Origin: CAZROT01 sp964601895
Lineage (GTDB): Bacteria; Pseudomonadota; Gammaproteobacteria; Enterobacterales; Enterobacteriaceae
DNA length: 24,262 nt
NCBI GenBank assembly: GCA_964601895.1
Contig: CAZROT010000020.1
Coordinates: forward strand, 1-24,262
Direction: 5' to 3'
Positions 7,321-14,190 of this stretch are shown piece after piece; position 1 is the first letter of the stretch; the number at the start of each line of letters is the position of its first letter. The notes under the pieces are model-generated. The model saw only the letters and a list, made by a program, of their open reading frames with translations, was not told the origin of the DNA and ran no database searches. The position numbers and the translations under genes are program-made.

Positions 7321-7983
7321 ATGGACATACTTGCAAAAAGACCTAATCTATTATTTATAGTCGCTGTTCGAGGCACTGTCCCGGAAAAAGCCAATGAAAA
7401 AGGAGCCCGGGTTTCTGATGATTTGATGGCAAAAGTTAAGCTAAAATTATTCAATGGTGATCGAAAAAATTACCACGGTTCCACAAAAGAAGTAATCAAA
7501 GCTGCCAGAACTTCATACAAATATTATAATACTACTACATGCTTATACTACAGATTAGTCAGAATTGGAATGCTAAAAGAATGGCATTTCCGTCGCAAAC
7601 TTGTTACCTCTATTACAGTTAAAACTGACAAAGCATTTGGCTTGATAAAATCAACTGCATATACTATTAATGGAAAACTACATAGAGAATCATTCGATGA
7701 CACATTTCCAGGACCTGCACATGTCATGTCAGATGCTAAAACATCCTGTATAGAATGGTATTACTGTGGCAAATTACATAGAGATGCTTTTGATGTGAAT
7801 CGAACTAATTTACCAGCAAAAATCATTTACAATCACCAGTTTAATTCTACTATAGAATCGTGGTATGTTCATGGATTACTTCATAGAACAGATGGACCTG
7901 CTGAAGTGGCTTGTCACGATGGAAAAATTATTGATCATCCTTCAATCTATTCAGTGAACGGAAATAGGGTAAAATGCTCGTAA
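7321..7983 (+). CDS. PNLLFLI-leader / HRxxGPA repeat protein, 220 aa (copy E)
   Basis: The ATG at 7321 gives MDILAKRPNLLFIVAVR, in line with the family leader; upstream in-frame codons are not conserved. This copy has an insertion of about 60 residues (KGARVSDDLMAKVKLKLF and following) between the leader and the second motif, which here reads EWHFRRKLVTSIT. Only three or four degenerate repeats remain: KLHRESFDDTFPGPAHV, KLHRDAFDVNRTNLPAKI and LLHRTDGPAEV, with two expanded between HR and GPA. An exact AAAATTGA box precedes it. Function unknown. Confidence 0.87.
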   Translation: MDILAKRPNLLFIVAVRGTVPEKANEKGARVSDDLMAKVKLKLFNGDRKNYHGSTKEVIKAARTSYKYYNTTTCLYYRLVRIGMLKEWHFRRKLVTSITVKTDKAFGLIKSTAYTINGKLHRESFDDTFPGPAHVMSDAKTSCIEWYYCGKLHRDAFDVNRTNLPAKIIYNHQFNSTIESWYVHGLLHRTDGPAEVACHDGKIIDHPSIYSVNGNRVKCS

Positions 7984-8089
7984 TTTCTTATATAGAATTA
8001 AAATAATGAATAAAATATGCAAAGCTCTAGAAATTCACAAAAATACGCTTATCTTAACACAGATGCAAAAAAGTAAAACTAGAGAACCT

Positions 8090-8704
8090 TTATTTTTTAT
8101 CCCCCAAAATAGCTAAAATAGTTTGACCATACCCATCACGAAGAGTGAAATCTGTAATACCACTCTTAAATGCGTCAGTTTTAACTAACGTTACCATATT
8201 TGGTTTCTCAGCACCGGGTTCACGAGATACCATCAACCCCTTAATATAGTAATCCATCGCTCTTTGCTTGAATTCAGCAGGAGATAACTTTCTAAAATCC
8301 GAGCCAGCTTCACCATTTGCTGGACTACTCGGATTAGGTTCCACAAGCAAAAGTTCCATAGAAGCAAAAATAGCATCAATATGATACATAGGAGACCATT
8401 TCTCATCACGAATAATATCAAGACAGATTGCACCAGCTCTGTACACATTCGCGTGATAAATTGGAGTTATAAACGTAAGGCTTGGGGGAGATTTTGGAAA
8501 TGCGTATTTCGTATTTGATCCATATGCAAACTTAATTTGCAAAACATGAATTTGTCCAGCATATGGACCATCCTTTTGCCAAAATCGCAGATAACAATTT
8601 CCCTTATCGCCAAACTTACCGTCAATATCATCCAAAAATTCGAATGCTGTGGTTTTTGATCCGTCTTCGATCTCTTTTAATACTCTCTTTGATCGGGCAC
8701 TCAT
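8090..8704 (-). CDS. Ubiquitin-conjugating enzyme E2
   Basis: The ATG at 8702-8704 gives a 204-aa protein with a full UBC fold. The active-site region reads YHANVYRAGAICLDI, with catalytic C94 followed by WSPMYHIDAIFASMELLLVEPNPSSPANGEA, all standard E2 signatures. The usual H-P-N tripeptide is H84-A-N86: the asparagine that supports catalysis is kept and only the proline is changed. A C-terminal extension of about 50 residues (after the SPANGEA helix) is longer than in minimal E2s. Viral E2s are thought to redirect host ubiquitination. An exact AAAATTGA box lies 38 nt upstream, overlapping the stop codon of the neighbouring membrane-protein gene. Confidence 0.92.
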   Translation of the reverse strand: MSARSKRVLKEIEDGSKTTAFEFLDDIDGKFGDKGNCYLRFWQKDGPYAGQIHVLQIKFAYGSNTKYAFPKSPPSLTFITPIYHANVYRAGAICLDIIRDEKWSPMYHIDAIFASMELLLVEPNPSSPANGEAGSDFRKLSPAEFKQRAMDYYIKGLMVSREPGAEKPNMVTLVKTDAFKSGITDFTLRDGYGQTILAILGDKK

Positions 8705-8742
8705 TTTTAAAAGCAAAATGTGTTAAAAAAGAATAAACAATT

Positions 8743-8750
8743 TCAATTTT
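8743..8750 (-). promoter_or_regulatory. AAAATTGA promoter box for E2
   Basis: TCAATTTT on the plus strand, 38 nt before the E2 ATG. It overlaps the last two bases of the upstream gene's stop codon (8749-8751). Confidence 0.7.
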
Positions 8751-9153
8751 AGCAAACACTTAAGATCGCAATTATGATAATGCTGGAGACAACAATGGCC
8801 ATCATAATCAAAAATGAGAATCCCGCCAAAAACATAGGATTTGATGGAACAAATGCGTGAGATGGTGATATGCCAACCAAAGTTGCTCCAAGAATTGTGC
8901 ATATTACTATTATGTTTGCAAATAACAAAATGTAATAAAGTTTAGTGTCATAATAGGCATTGTACACTACAAAGACATTAACAATAAAAATTATTAATAT
9001 CATGAAAAATACATATCCAACAATAAATTGCGGATCACTTGGGTTCAAAAATGTCTTACTTGGTGCAGTGCCTATCAAAATGCTTTCAAGCACAATAAAC
9101 ACCAAGGCAATAATCACTGTCATTCCAATATAACACGCATCAGGTTTTGCCAT
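8749..9153 (-). CDS. Four-helix membrane protein with internal duplication
   Basis: A 134-aa, very hydrophobic protein with four predicted transmembrane helices. The two halves are similar: the first contains I-L-I-G-T-A-P-S-K-T-F then NPSDPQFIVGYVFF, the second T-L-V-G-I-S-P-S-H-A-F then PSNPMFLAGFSFL. Each half is a helix, a short G-x-x-P-S-x-x-F loop with a proline pair, and another helix, so the protein arose by duplication of a two-helix unit. No known family recognised; candidates are a virion inner-membrane protein or a small channel-like protein (inference). It lies just upstream of E2 on the same strand. A near-match TAAATTGA box is 27 nt before the ATG. Confidence 0.8.
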   Translation of the reverse strand: MAKPDACYIGMTVIIALVFIVLESILIGTAPSKTFLNPSDPQFIVGYVFFMILIIFIVNVFVVYNAYYDTKLYYILLFANIIVICTILGATLVGISPSHAFVPSNPMFLAGFSFLIMMAIVVSSIIIIAILSVC

Positions 9154-9180
9154 TCTTTCACATTATATCATAGTTGAAAA

Positions 9181-9188
9181 TCAATTTA
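9181..9188 (-). promoter_or_regulatory. TAAATTGA near-match box for the membrane protein
   Basis: TCAATTTA on the plus strand, 27 nt upstream of the ATG at 9153; one mismatch to the AAAATTGA box. Confidence 0.35.
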
Positions 9189-9218
9189 TGCTTCCTTTTC
9201 AAAAATTATCCTACTTGC

Positions 9219-9227
9219 AAAATTTGA
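9219..9227 (+). promoter_or_regulatory. AAAATTTGA promoter-like box for Cdc123-like gene
   Basis: 22 nt upstream of the ATG at 9250, closer than at most other genes. Confidence 0.45.
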
Positions 9228-9249
9228 ATAGTTTATAAAATTTATAAAA

Positions 9250-10299
9250 ATGCGGACTATCACACGTCTTGAAGATGAAGTTAATACTGTTCGCCAATTT
9301 CCGGCACCATATAGTTCTGTTGCAACAATACCATCCAGGCTTAAACCCAAGTTTGAATATCGTCTTGCAAAAATGACTCCAGAAGAACAATCGGCTCTCG
9401 GACGAGATGAATTATTAACAATAGAAATAGATTATTCAAATATGCAACGGTGGTACGAAGCAGTTAAACAATTTACGGCCCAAAGCAGATTTATTCATTT
9501 GGACCCATCGGAACTCAAAGAAATTCGCAATAAACAAAAAATATGTGCTGCTCGAGGTTGGGCAACGCGCGATTTTGATGATTTTGAATCTCTGATTGAA
9601 AGACTAAATGCAGTTTTTAAAGAATGTGCAGAAAGAGGAGTATCTCATTTATTCTTTAAAATGTCATCAAACTCCCCAAAAGATATTCGTGACTCTCCAG
9701 TATATGATGAAACCATTCAATTAATGCGTTTACAATGTACTAGCCGATGGCAATATCGCAAAATGTGCGTACACTCAGCGCAAGAAGTTATTTATTCTAT
9801 GTGCATGTCCGAAAGATTATATGCTACTATGCGTGATAGACCAATGGGACATGACATAGTGTTACGTGATTGGGTTGACGCTGATCCGGATATGGAGTTC
9901 CGTTGTTTTGTATATCAAGGACAAATAACCGCCATTTCCCAATATCATAGTCAAACTGAATACCGATTTAACGAGGAAATTGCAAGACGATGTGGCGAAA
10001 TGATTCTCGAATTTTGGAAGGAAGCGCGCGACTCTCTTGTACATGTTTTTGAAGATTGGGTTATGGATGTAGTTATTTTGCCAACTCCAGAAGGTGTCAG
10101 AATTGTTGAACTAAATGGATTTGGAGCGCATATGATAACTGGTGCAGCACAATATTGTTGGAAACGAGATTATGATTTGATTCATAGAACTGATGGTAAA
10201 TGCACATTAAGGTACCTTCGCAATAAAATAGTAGAAACTATGAATGATTATGGCGAACTTCAACCTACATATAAGATTAACGAAATTGATCTTGTTTGA
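9250..10299 (+). CDS. Cdc123 (D123) family ATP-grasp protein
   Basis: This 349-aa protein carries the D123 hallmarks. H-L-F-F-K-M-S-S-N-S-P-K-D (about 133-145) corresponds to the family's P-K-L-N-W-S-x-P-K-D segment. VLRDWVDADPDMEFRCFV (204-221) continues into GQITAISQY (224-232). VMDVVI (271-276) and VRIVELNGFG (283-292) correspond to the metal-binding V-D-V-Y-I and L-I-D-F-N-P-F-G elements, here with E287-L-N289 in place of D-F-N. In eukaryotes Cdc123 binds eIF2-gamma and promotes assembly of the eIF2 complex; the fold is ATP-grasp. A viral copy could protect or redirect translation initiation (inference). It is followed 70 nt later by the 2TM protein on the same strand. Confidence 0.88.
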   Translation: MRTITRLEDEVNTVRQFPAPYSSVATIPSRLKPKFEYRLAKMTPEEQSALGRDELLTIEIDYSNMQRWYEAVKQFTAQSRFIHLDPSELKEIRNKQKICAARGWATRDFDDFESLIERLNAVFKECAERGVSHLFFKMSSNSPKDIRDSPVYDETIQLMRLQCTSRWQYRKMCVHSAQEVIYSMCMSERLYATMRDRPMGHDIVLRDWVDADPDMEFRCFVYQGQITAISQYHSQTEYRFNEEIARRCGEMILEFWKEARDSLVHVFEDWVMDVVILPTPEGVRIVELNGFGAHMITGAAQYCWKRDYDLIHRTDGKCTLRYLRNKIVETMNDYGELQPTYKINEIDLV

Positions 10300-10308
10300 A
10301 GAGTTTTA

Positions 10309-10317
10309 AAAATTTGA
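10309..10317 (+). promoter_or_regulatory. AAAATTTGA promoter-like box for SLATT-like gene
   Basis: 51 nt upstream of the ATG at 10369, followed by TTCTTTTTT. Its presence argues for a separate transcript from the upstream Cdc123-like gene. Confidence 0.5.
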
Positions 10318-10368
10318 TTCTTTTTTATATTTACAACCCCTATCAAAACAACTTTTGTTAGAAATAAA

Positions 10369-11031
10369 ATGAAACCAGGTGGTAAAGCAACTTCTAGCAG
10401 GGTTGAAATGGCTATAGAAGTTGAAGATCTAGGTATGCAAATTGATGATTTAATACAAAATCCTGTAAACGAATGGACAGATCATAATAGCCATACCATT
10501 GATAAATGGGAAAAAAGCGTAGAAGTTACTTCATATGTATTCAATGAAGCTTTAGATAAATATACACTTGCACTACAAAGAGCATTAGTACTTGCGTTAA
10601 TATGTAGTGTATTGTCTACTATATGTGCAGGAGTAAACATTATATTTGCCAAACTTTCCAATATTGATACAACTTGGATAGTTCTAGCATGTAGTATTGT
10701 TAGTTTATTAAGTTCCGGAATCATGGTTGTTTCAACTGGATTAGTACAAATAGGAAATTGGAACGAGAAAATAAGAAATTATGCCCAATATGTTGAAAGA
10801 TTAAGTGCATTATGGATAATACTAAGAACCGAACTGGATTTGAGTCCGGAATATAGAATCCAAGCAGGAGACTTTATTAAAAGAATGCACGGGCAATATG
10901 TAAATTTAATTCAACAAGGCCCACAAATTACACGAAAAGAATGCGATACATTTATCCAAAGTTACAAAAATAAAAAATTTAAAGACTTTAATTGGAACAA
11001 CAGATACGGTAAAACTCTTGAAATGGTTTAA
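10369..11031 (+). CDS. Two-TM protein resembling SLATT-domain proteins
   Basis: The 220-aa product has an acidic N-terminus, then two transmembrane helices (about 71-93, ALVLALICSVLSTICAGVN, and 103-127, WIVLACSIVSLLSSGIMVV). A long cytosolic helical tail (about 130-215) follows, with N-W-x-x-K-I-R-N-Y-A-Q-Y-V-E-R-L. The adjacent helix pair after an amphipathic N-terminus, leading into a tail helix with W-N-E-K and a conserved E-x-x-x-F, resembles SLATT proteins. In bacteria these are putative pore-forming effectors of nucleotide-signalling defence systems. Viral homologues have no established role. Assignment rests on topology and local pattern, not a diagnostic active site. It is convergent with the phosphoesterase gene, 15 nt apart. 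Confidence 0.6.
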   Translation: MKPGGKATSSRVEMAIEVEDLGMQIDDLIQNPVNEWTDHNSHTIDKWEKSVEVTSYVFNEALDKYTLALQRALVLALICSVLSTICAGVNIIFAKLSNIDTTWIVLACSIVSLLSSGIMVVSTGLVQIGNWNEKIRNYAQYVERLSALWIILRTELDLSPEYRIQAGDFIKRMHGQYVNLIQQGPQITRKECDTFIQSYKNKKFKDFNWNNRYGKTLEMV

Positions 11032-11046
11032 TTTTTAAAAGATATT

Positions 11047-12030
11047 TTAAAAGACTATATATTTTTGTTTATTGACTCCTGTTTTTTGACCAGGATAGCC
11101 ATAACAGTTAGATAAACAAGGAACACCATTTATAGATTTATCCAGACATTCATGAGTATGTCCAGATATCCAACAAACAACTGGTGGCCTAAACAAATAC
11201 TCGAGTGATGTTGCATAATATTTACCATACATGCCCAAACCATCCTCGCGTTTTCCAAGCATTTGTTTTGAGGGCGCATGATGAGTTAATACAACTATTT
11301 TTTTAATTTTTTTAATTTCGTCAGCCTTACCGGCAAAAAGAGGAACATTTTCGAAATTTAAATCCACCATTTCTTCAATGTATGTAAGCATTTCACCATG
11401 TAACTGTAAGATATCCATCGGACAAATTAAACGTCTGTTAGCTTTAACCCATTTTTTACGCAATTGGCCGCTTGCATCTAATGTATATTTAACAGCTCCT
11501 GGAAAATTAAGTTTGCGCGCTTCATTATACACTGGTCCATTATCATTGTCACATGTGTAAATTCTATTATAATCATTCATACATAATGCTGCAATTTCAT
11601 CAACTTCAGTCCACAAAGGGCAGCCCACAAATAATGTATCTGCTTCGTTCCCATTAGAAACAATAAATGGTTCATTTGTAGTGAGAAATATTACATTCGT
11701 AAATGTTGCCACGATTTCGCGTATTTTGTTCTCTACATCTCCCATTGTTTTCTGTTTTCTACTTGTGTAGTATTCATGGTTTCCAGTTATTATGAAAATA
11801 GTTTCATACAAAGGAGAATGTCTTCTCAAAAATATTTCATAACTTGGAAAATATGGATTACCAATGTCTCCACATAATGCCAGAAAATTGCGACATGGCA
11901 CATCTGAAGATTGTGGCTCAATTGTAATAATTGATGCGGCTTTATCTTTTTGAAGCTCCAAATGAATATCTGATACAAAGTAAAGCCTACGTTCTTTTTC
12001 GGATTGTTCCATTTTTTTGGGTTGTTCCAT
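11047..12030 (-). CDS. Calcineurin-like metallophosphoesterase
   Basis: The 327-aa protein has every metal-binding block of the family: F-V-S-D21-I-H23-L-E, A-L-C-G-D55-I-G-N, I-T-G-N-H-E (82-86), V-L-T-H-H-A-P and W-I-S-G-H-T-H-E. This is a complete di-metal site, so the enzyme should be active as a phosphodiesterase or phosphatase. The pattern and size are like single-domain cytoplasmic metallophosphoesterases; the substrate (nucleotide, nucleic acid or phosphoprotein) is unclear. Two candidate ATGs lie six codons apart (M-E-Q-P-K-K-M-E-Q-S), a small duplication at the N-terminus. An AAATTTGA box lies 30 nt upstream, in the divergent spacer shared with the PD-(D/E)XK gene. Confidence 0.9.
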   Translation of the reverse strand: MEQPKKMEQSEKERRLYFVSDIHLELQKDKAASIITIEPQSSDVPCRNFLALCGDIGNPYFPSYEIFLRRHSPLYETIFIITGNHEYYTSRKQKTMGDVENKIREIVATFTNVIFLTTNEPFIVSNGNEADTLFVGCPLWTEVDEIAALCMNDYNRIYTCDNDNGPVYNEARKLNFPGAVKYTLDASGQLRKKWVKANRRLICPMDILQLHGEMLTYIEEMVDLNFENVPLFAGKADEIKKIKKIVVLTHHAPSKQMLGKREDGLGMYGKYYATSLEYLFRPPVVCWISGHTHECLDKSINGVPCLSNCYGYPGQKTGVNKQKYIVF

Positions 12031-12042
12031 TTGAAAGATTAT

Positions 12043-12050
12043 AAAATTGA
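12043..12050 (+). promoter_or_regulatory. AAAATTGA promoter box for the PD-(D/E)XK gene
   Basis: Exact box 52 nt upstream of the ATG at 12103. It lies before the opposite-strand box at 12061-12068, so two oppositely oriented boxes are interleaved in one 72-bp spacer. Confidence 0.55.
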
Positions 12051-12060
12051 AAGATAATAA

Positions 12061-12068
12061 TCAAATTT
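12061..12068 (-). promoter_or_regulatory. AAATTTGA box for the metallophosphoesterase gene
   Basis: TCAAATTT on the plus strand, 30 nt upstream of the phosphoesterase ATG (12030). Confidence 0.45.
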
Positions 12069-12102
12069 AAATTACCTTTAAGAATTTTTAAAAAATTTAA
12101 AG

Positions 12103-13353
12103 ATGCTGACTATTCCAAAAGTTGCATTACCTAAAGATATAACTGTTGAAGAAGTTATTCGACTTGTGCATTTAGGCAAATCTTTGGAAATACTACAAAA
12201 AGAAAAACCAACATCACAAGTCGCCGCTGTTATAGGACAAATAGGCGAACAAATTATACGACAGATATACGAAAAAACATATATTGTGGATAACGTATCA
12301 AAACAAGGCCGAGCAGGAGATATCCTTCTTCGCCGAGTAGCATCTGCAGAAAGACCAATTCAACATACTATTTTAGTGGAAGTTAAGAACTATTCCATAA
12401 CAGTTAATTCCGCGGAAGTAGAAAAGTTTTACCGTGATTTATTGGCTAATTCATCAATTTCTGGAGGCATATTCATCTCTTTGAATACCAAAATAGCAGG
12501 AATATCTGATGCATTTCATCTCTCGTATCGTGGCGAAATTCCAGTGTTGTTTGTATGTTTAGAAGGATTATCAGAAGATCATGTACAGCGAACTGTTCTA
12601 CTTGCTGCTGATTTATTATGGGCTTTTATTGATTCACGACACAGCGTAGATGAAGAGATTTTTCAAAAATTAAGTTCTAAGATAACTCGATTATCAGATT
12701 GTCTTAATTCTTTATCTATGGGGCGCACATATATTAACGAAACTCGAACTGTTATGGATAAACAACTTAATAAAATATATGAATCCGTTTTAAGTACAGA
12801 ATTGCAAATGCGTCAAATTATTGGAAGTATTAGTAAAACATTGTCTGGAGGATCTGTAGTTGGAGGGGGTAGTTCTGCTCAAATTACCATACCTGATCCG
12901 AATTTTGATGCATTGCAGGAAGTAATATCGACACATTTTCCAACATCTTTACTTGTTACTGGTGAAGGTCAAACTGAACTAATAACTAGTATTTTAGAGG
13001 AATATTTTCAAGATGTTCATTGGCCAGACTACGTTGCATCTTTAGATGTAGTTGTTGAGAAAAAAGGAGTTTCCATTATATATAATGGAGTAGATGGAAC
13101 AAATCCACAAACACTAATCACCTTAGGTTTATTGAAAACTCGAACAGATTTAAGTTTTGTGCCTAGCTATATTCCTACCACAACTGTAGACGTTCCGAGT
13201 TCTGCATCTTATTCAGATGGGGTTATAACATTTTCCCTTGACAAAAAATCTGTAGAGAACGGATGTTTTGAGGTTATTAAAACATTTATAGATCATATGG
13301 AACAACAAGAAATGCTTGAACTCAAAGAATATGTTGAGCAAGAATTGGAATAA
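12103..13353 (+). CDS. PD-(D/E)XK nuclease-like protein with coiled-coil and C-terminal domain
   Basis: The 416-aa protein has a restriction-endonuclease-like core at about residues 40-155. IGQIGEQI carries E49, AGDILLRR gives D73, and LVEVKNY gives E93-x-K95; S-G-G-I-F-I-S-L and P-V-L-F-V-C form the following strands. This is the classic E...D...ExK layout of PD-(D/E)XK nucleases, closest in style to Mrr-type enzymes. A helical region (about 160-270) with a glycine-serine linker (GGSVVGGGSS) leads to an unrecognised C-terminal domain rich in beta strands and ending in an acidic helix. It could cut host, competitor or replication-intermediate DNA (inference). No helicase or methylase partner is adjacent, so a classical restriction system is unlikely. 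Confidence 0.75.
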   Translation: MLTIPKVALPKDITVEEVIRLVHLGKSLEILQKEKPTSQVAAVIGQIGEQIIRQIYEKTYIVDNVSKQGRAGDILLRRVASAERPIQHTILVEVKNYSITVNSAEVEKFYRDLLANSSISGGIFISLNTKIAGISDAFHLSYRGEIPVLFVCLEGLSEDHVQRTVLLAADLLWAFIDSRHSVDEEIFQKLSSKITRLSDCLNSLSMGRTYINETRTVMDKQLNKIYESVLSTELQMRQIIGSISKTLSGGSVVGGGSSAQITIPDPNFDALQEVISTHFPTSLLVTGEGQTELITSILEEYFQDVHWPDYVASLDVVVEKKGVSIIYNGVDGTNPQTLITLGLLKTRTDLSFVPSYIPTTTVDVPSSASYSDGVITFSLDKKSVENGCFEVIKTFIDHMEQQEMLELKEYVEQELE

Positions 13354-13363
13354 TGCAGATATT

Positions 13364-13380
13364 AAAAAAAATGATTTTTT
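13364..13380. terminator. A-run/T-run hairpin after the PD-(D/E)XK gene
   Basis: Six or more A, TGA, then six T, starting 11 nt after the stop codon; forms an A:T stem with a 3-nt loop. Weak but in the same 3' position as other hairpins here. Confidence 0.35.
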
Positions 13381-13402
13381 CCTATATTTATCACTTTGTA
13401 GG

Positions 13403-13714
13403 ATGCATAGAATGAGGGCAAGTACATTGGCAAAAAATATCTTTTTCGGAAGAGTTGCCCAAGTCATATATGTAACTATCATATCTTTGGTGATTGTTTG
13501 TTTCATCGTTAGTTGATTGACCCGAATCCAGGTTCCTAGACACATCTACATTCCTATAATCGGATACATTATTGAAGCAATTATTTTTGCATCTATTATC
13601 TGGAATATTATTACAATTCTAGTTGGGCGTTTCAATGAAGACAAAGAAACAATTCGCAAAACCAATGCGCGATATGACATTTACAATGCTGACGCCCACG
13701 GAAAAGAAAATTGA
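13403..13714 (+). pseudogene. Small two-TM protein interrupted by an in-frame TGA
   Basis: From ATG 13403 the frame encodes MHRMRAS, then FFGRVAQ, then a hydrophobic helix (VIYVTIISLVIVCFIV), and stops at TGA 13514-13516. The same frame continues without any ATG for 65 codons: LTRIQVPRHIYIP, a second hydrophobic helix (YIIEAIIFASIIWNIITILV), a charged tail and a final TGA at 13712-13714. Because the second half lacks a start codon, the two are best read as one gene of about 103 codons with a single nonsense codon. Options are a recent pseudogene, stop-codon readthrough or a base error. Family unknown. The final stop overlaps the AAAATTGA box of the next gene. Confidence 0.55.
13707..13714 (+). 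promoter_or_regulatory. AAAATTGA promoter box for the Cys-rich protein
   Basis: Exact box 53 nt upstream of the ATG at 13768, followed by a long T run. It coincides with the terminal TGA of the preceding broken ORF. Confidence 0.65.
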
Positions 13715-13767
13715 TTTTCTTTTTTTTTTCAAATTAGAAATTTTAGAAATGTTAATACTCTTAAAAA

Positions 13768-14190
13768 ATGACCGCACATCATCAATGTTATGGATGCAAA
13801 AATGTATTTGAATACGAAGACTTAGCATATGAATGCATGTGCTTTCACGATGAAGCTCCTACACATCGGGGCATTCGCATTAATTGTGCCTCTACTAAAA
13901 CAGATTCTATACAAGTACCTGCTGGACATAATTTAAAAAAAATTCATAAATATTCTGAAAAAAATAAAGAATTCTTTAACATGTTGGAAACCGAATATCC
14001 TATGTGGGGAGGAATTTTCACAACAGGAGAAGACAAACATATCACAGTAAGTTATAGAGAAACTTCAGATGGCGCCAGAGATAGGGAGTCTATACATGCT
14101 TGTTACCATGCTGGCGTTCAAACCATTCTTAAAACTGTTGATTTTCCAGATTTCCATCTGTCTGATTTCCAATGCACATGTTGTTCTTAA
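13768..14190 (+). CDS. Cysteine-rich protein, 140 aa, unknown function
   Basis: Not recognised. The N-terminus has HHQCYGCK (C7, C10), then Y-E-C-M-C-F-H, and the protein ends FQCTCCS; further Cys and His occur between, so structural zinc binding is likely. The middle (MWGGIFTTGEDKHITVSY) looks like a small beta domain. No signal peptide or membrane helix. An exact AAAATTGA box precedes it, suggesting early expression. It ends tail-to-tail with the poly(A) polymerase gene: the two stop codons share TTAA at 14187-14190. Confidence 0.8.
   Translation: MTAHHQCYGCKNVFEYEDLAYECMCFHDEAPTHRGIRINCASTKTDSIQVPAGHNLKKIHKYSEKNKEFFNMLETEYPMWGGIFTTGEDKHITVSYRETSDGARDRESIHACYHAGVQTILKTVDFPDFHLSDFQCTCCS

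Noticed and set aside
12103..13353. Type IV or type II restriction-modification system
   Set aside because: No methyltransferase, helicase or specificity subunit lies nearby; only the nuclease-like domain is supported.
13213..13545. Minus-strand ORF of 110 codons opposite the PD-(D/E)XK gene end
   Set aside because: It is antisense to two better-supported plus-strand frames and is low-complexity, with no promoter box of its own.
13403..13714. TGA read as tryptophan (alternative genetic code)
   Set aside because: Several intact genes here end in TGA (for example at 10299 and 23453), so TGA acts as a stop in this genome.
14187..14190. Overlapping stop codons of the Cys-rich and poly(A) polymerase genes as a special signal
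   Set aside because: TTAA is self-complementary, so convergent TAA stops overlapping by four bases arise easily in AT-rich compact genomes.
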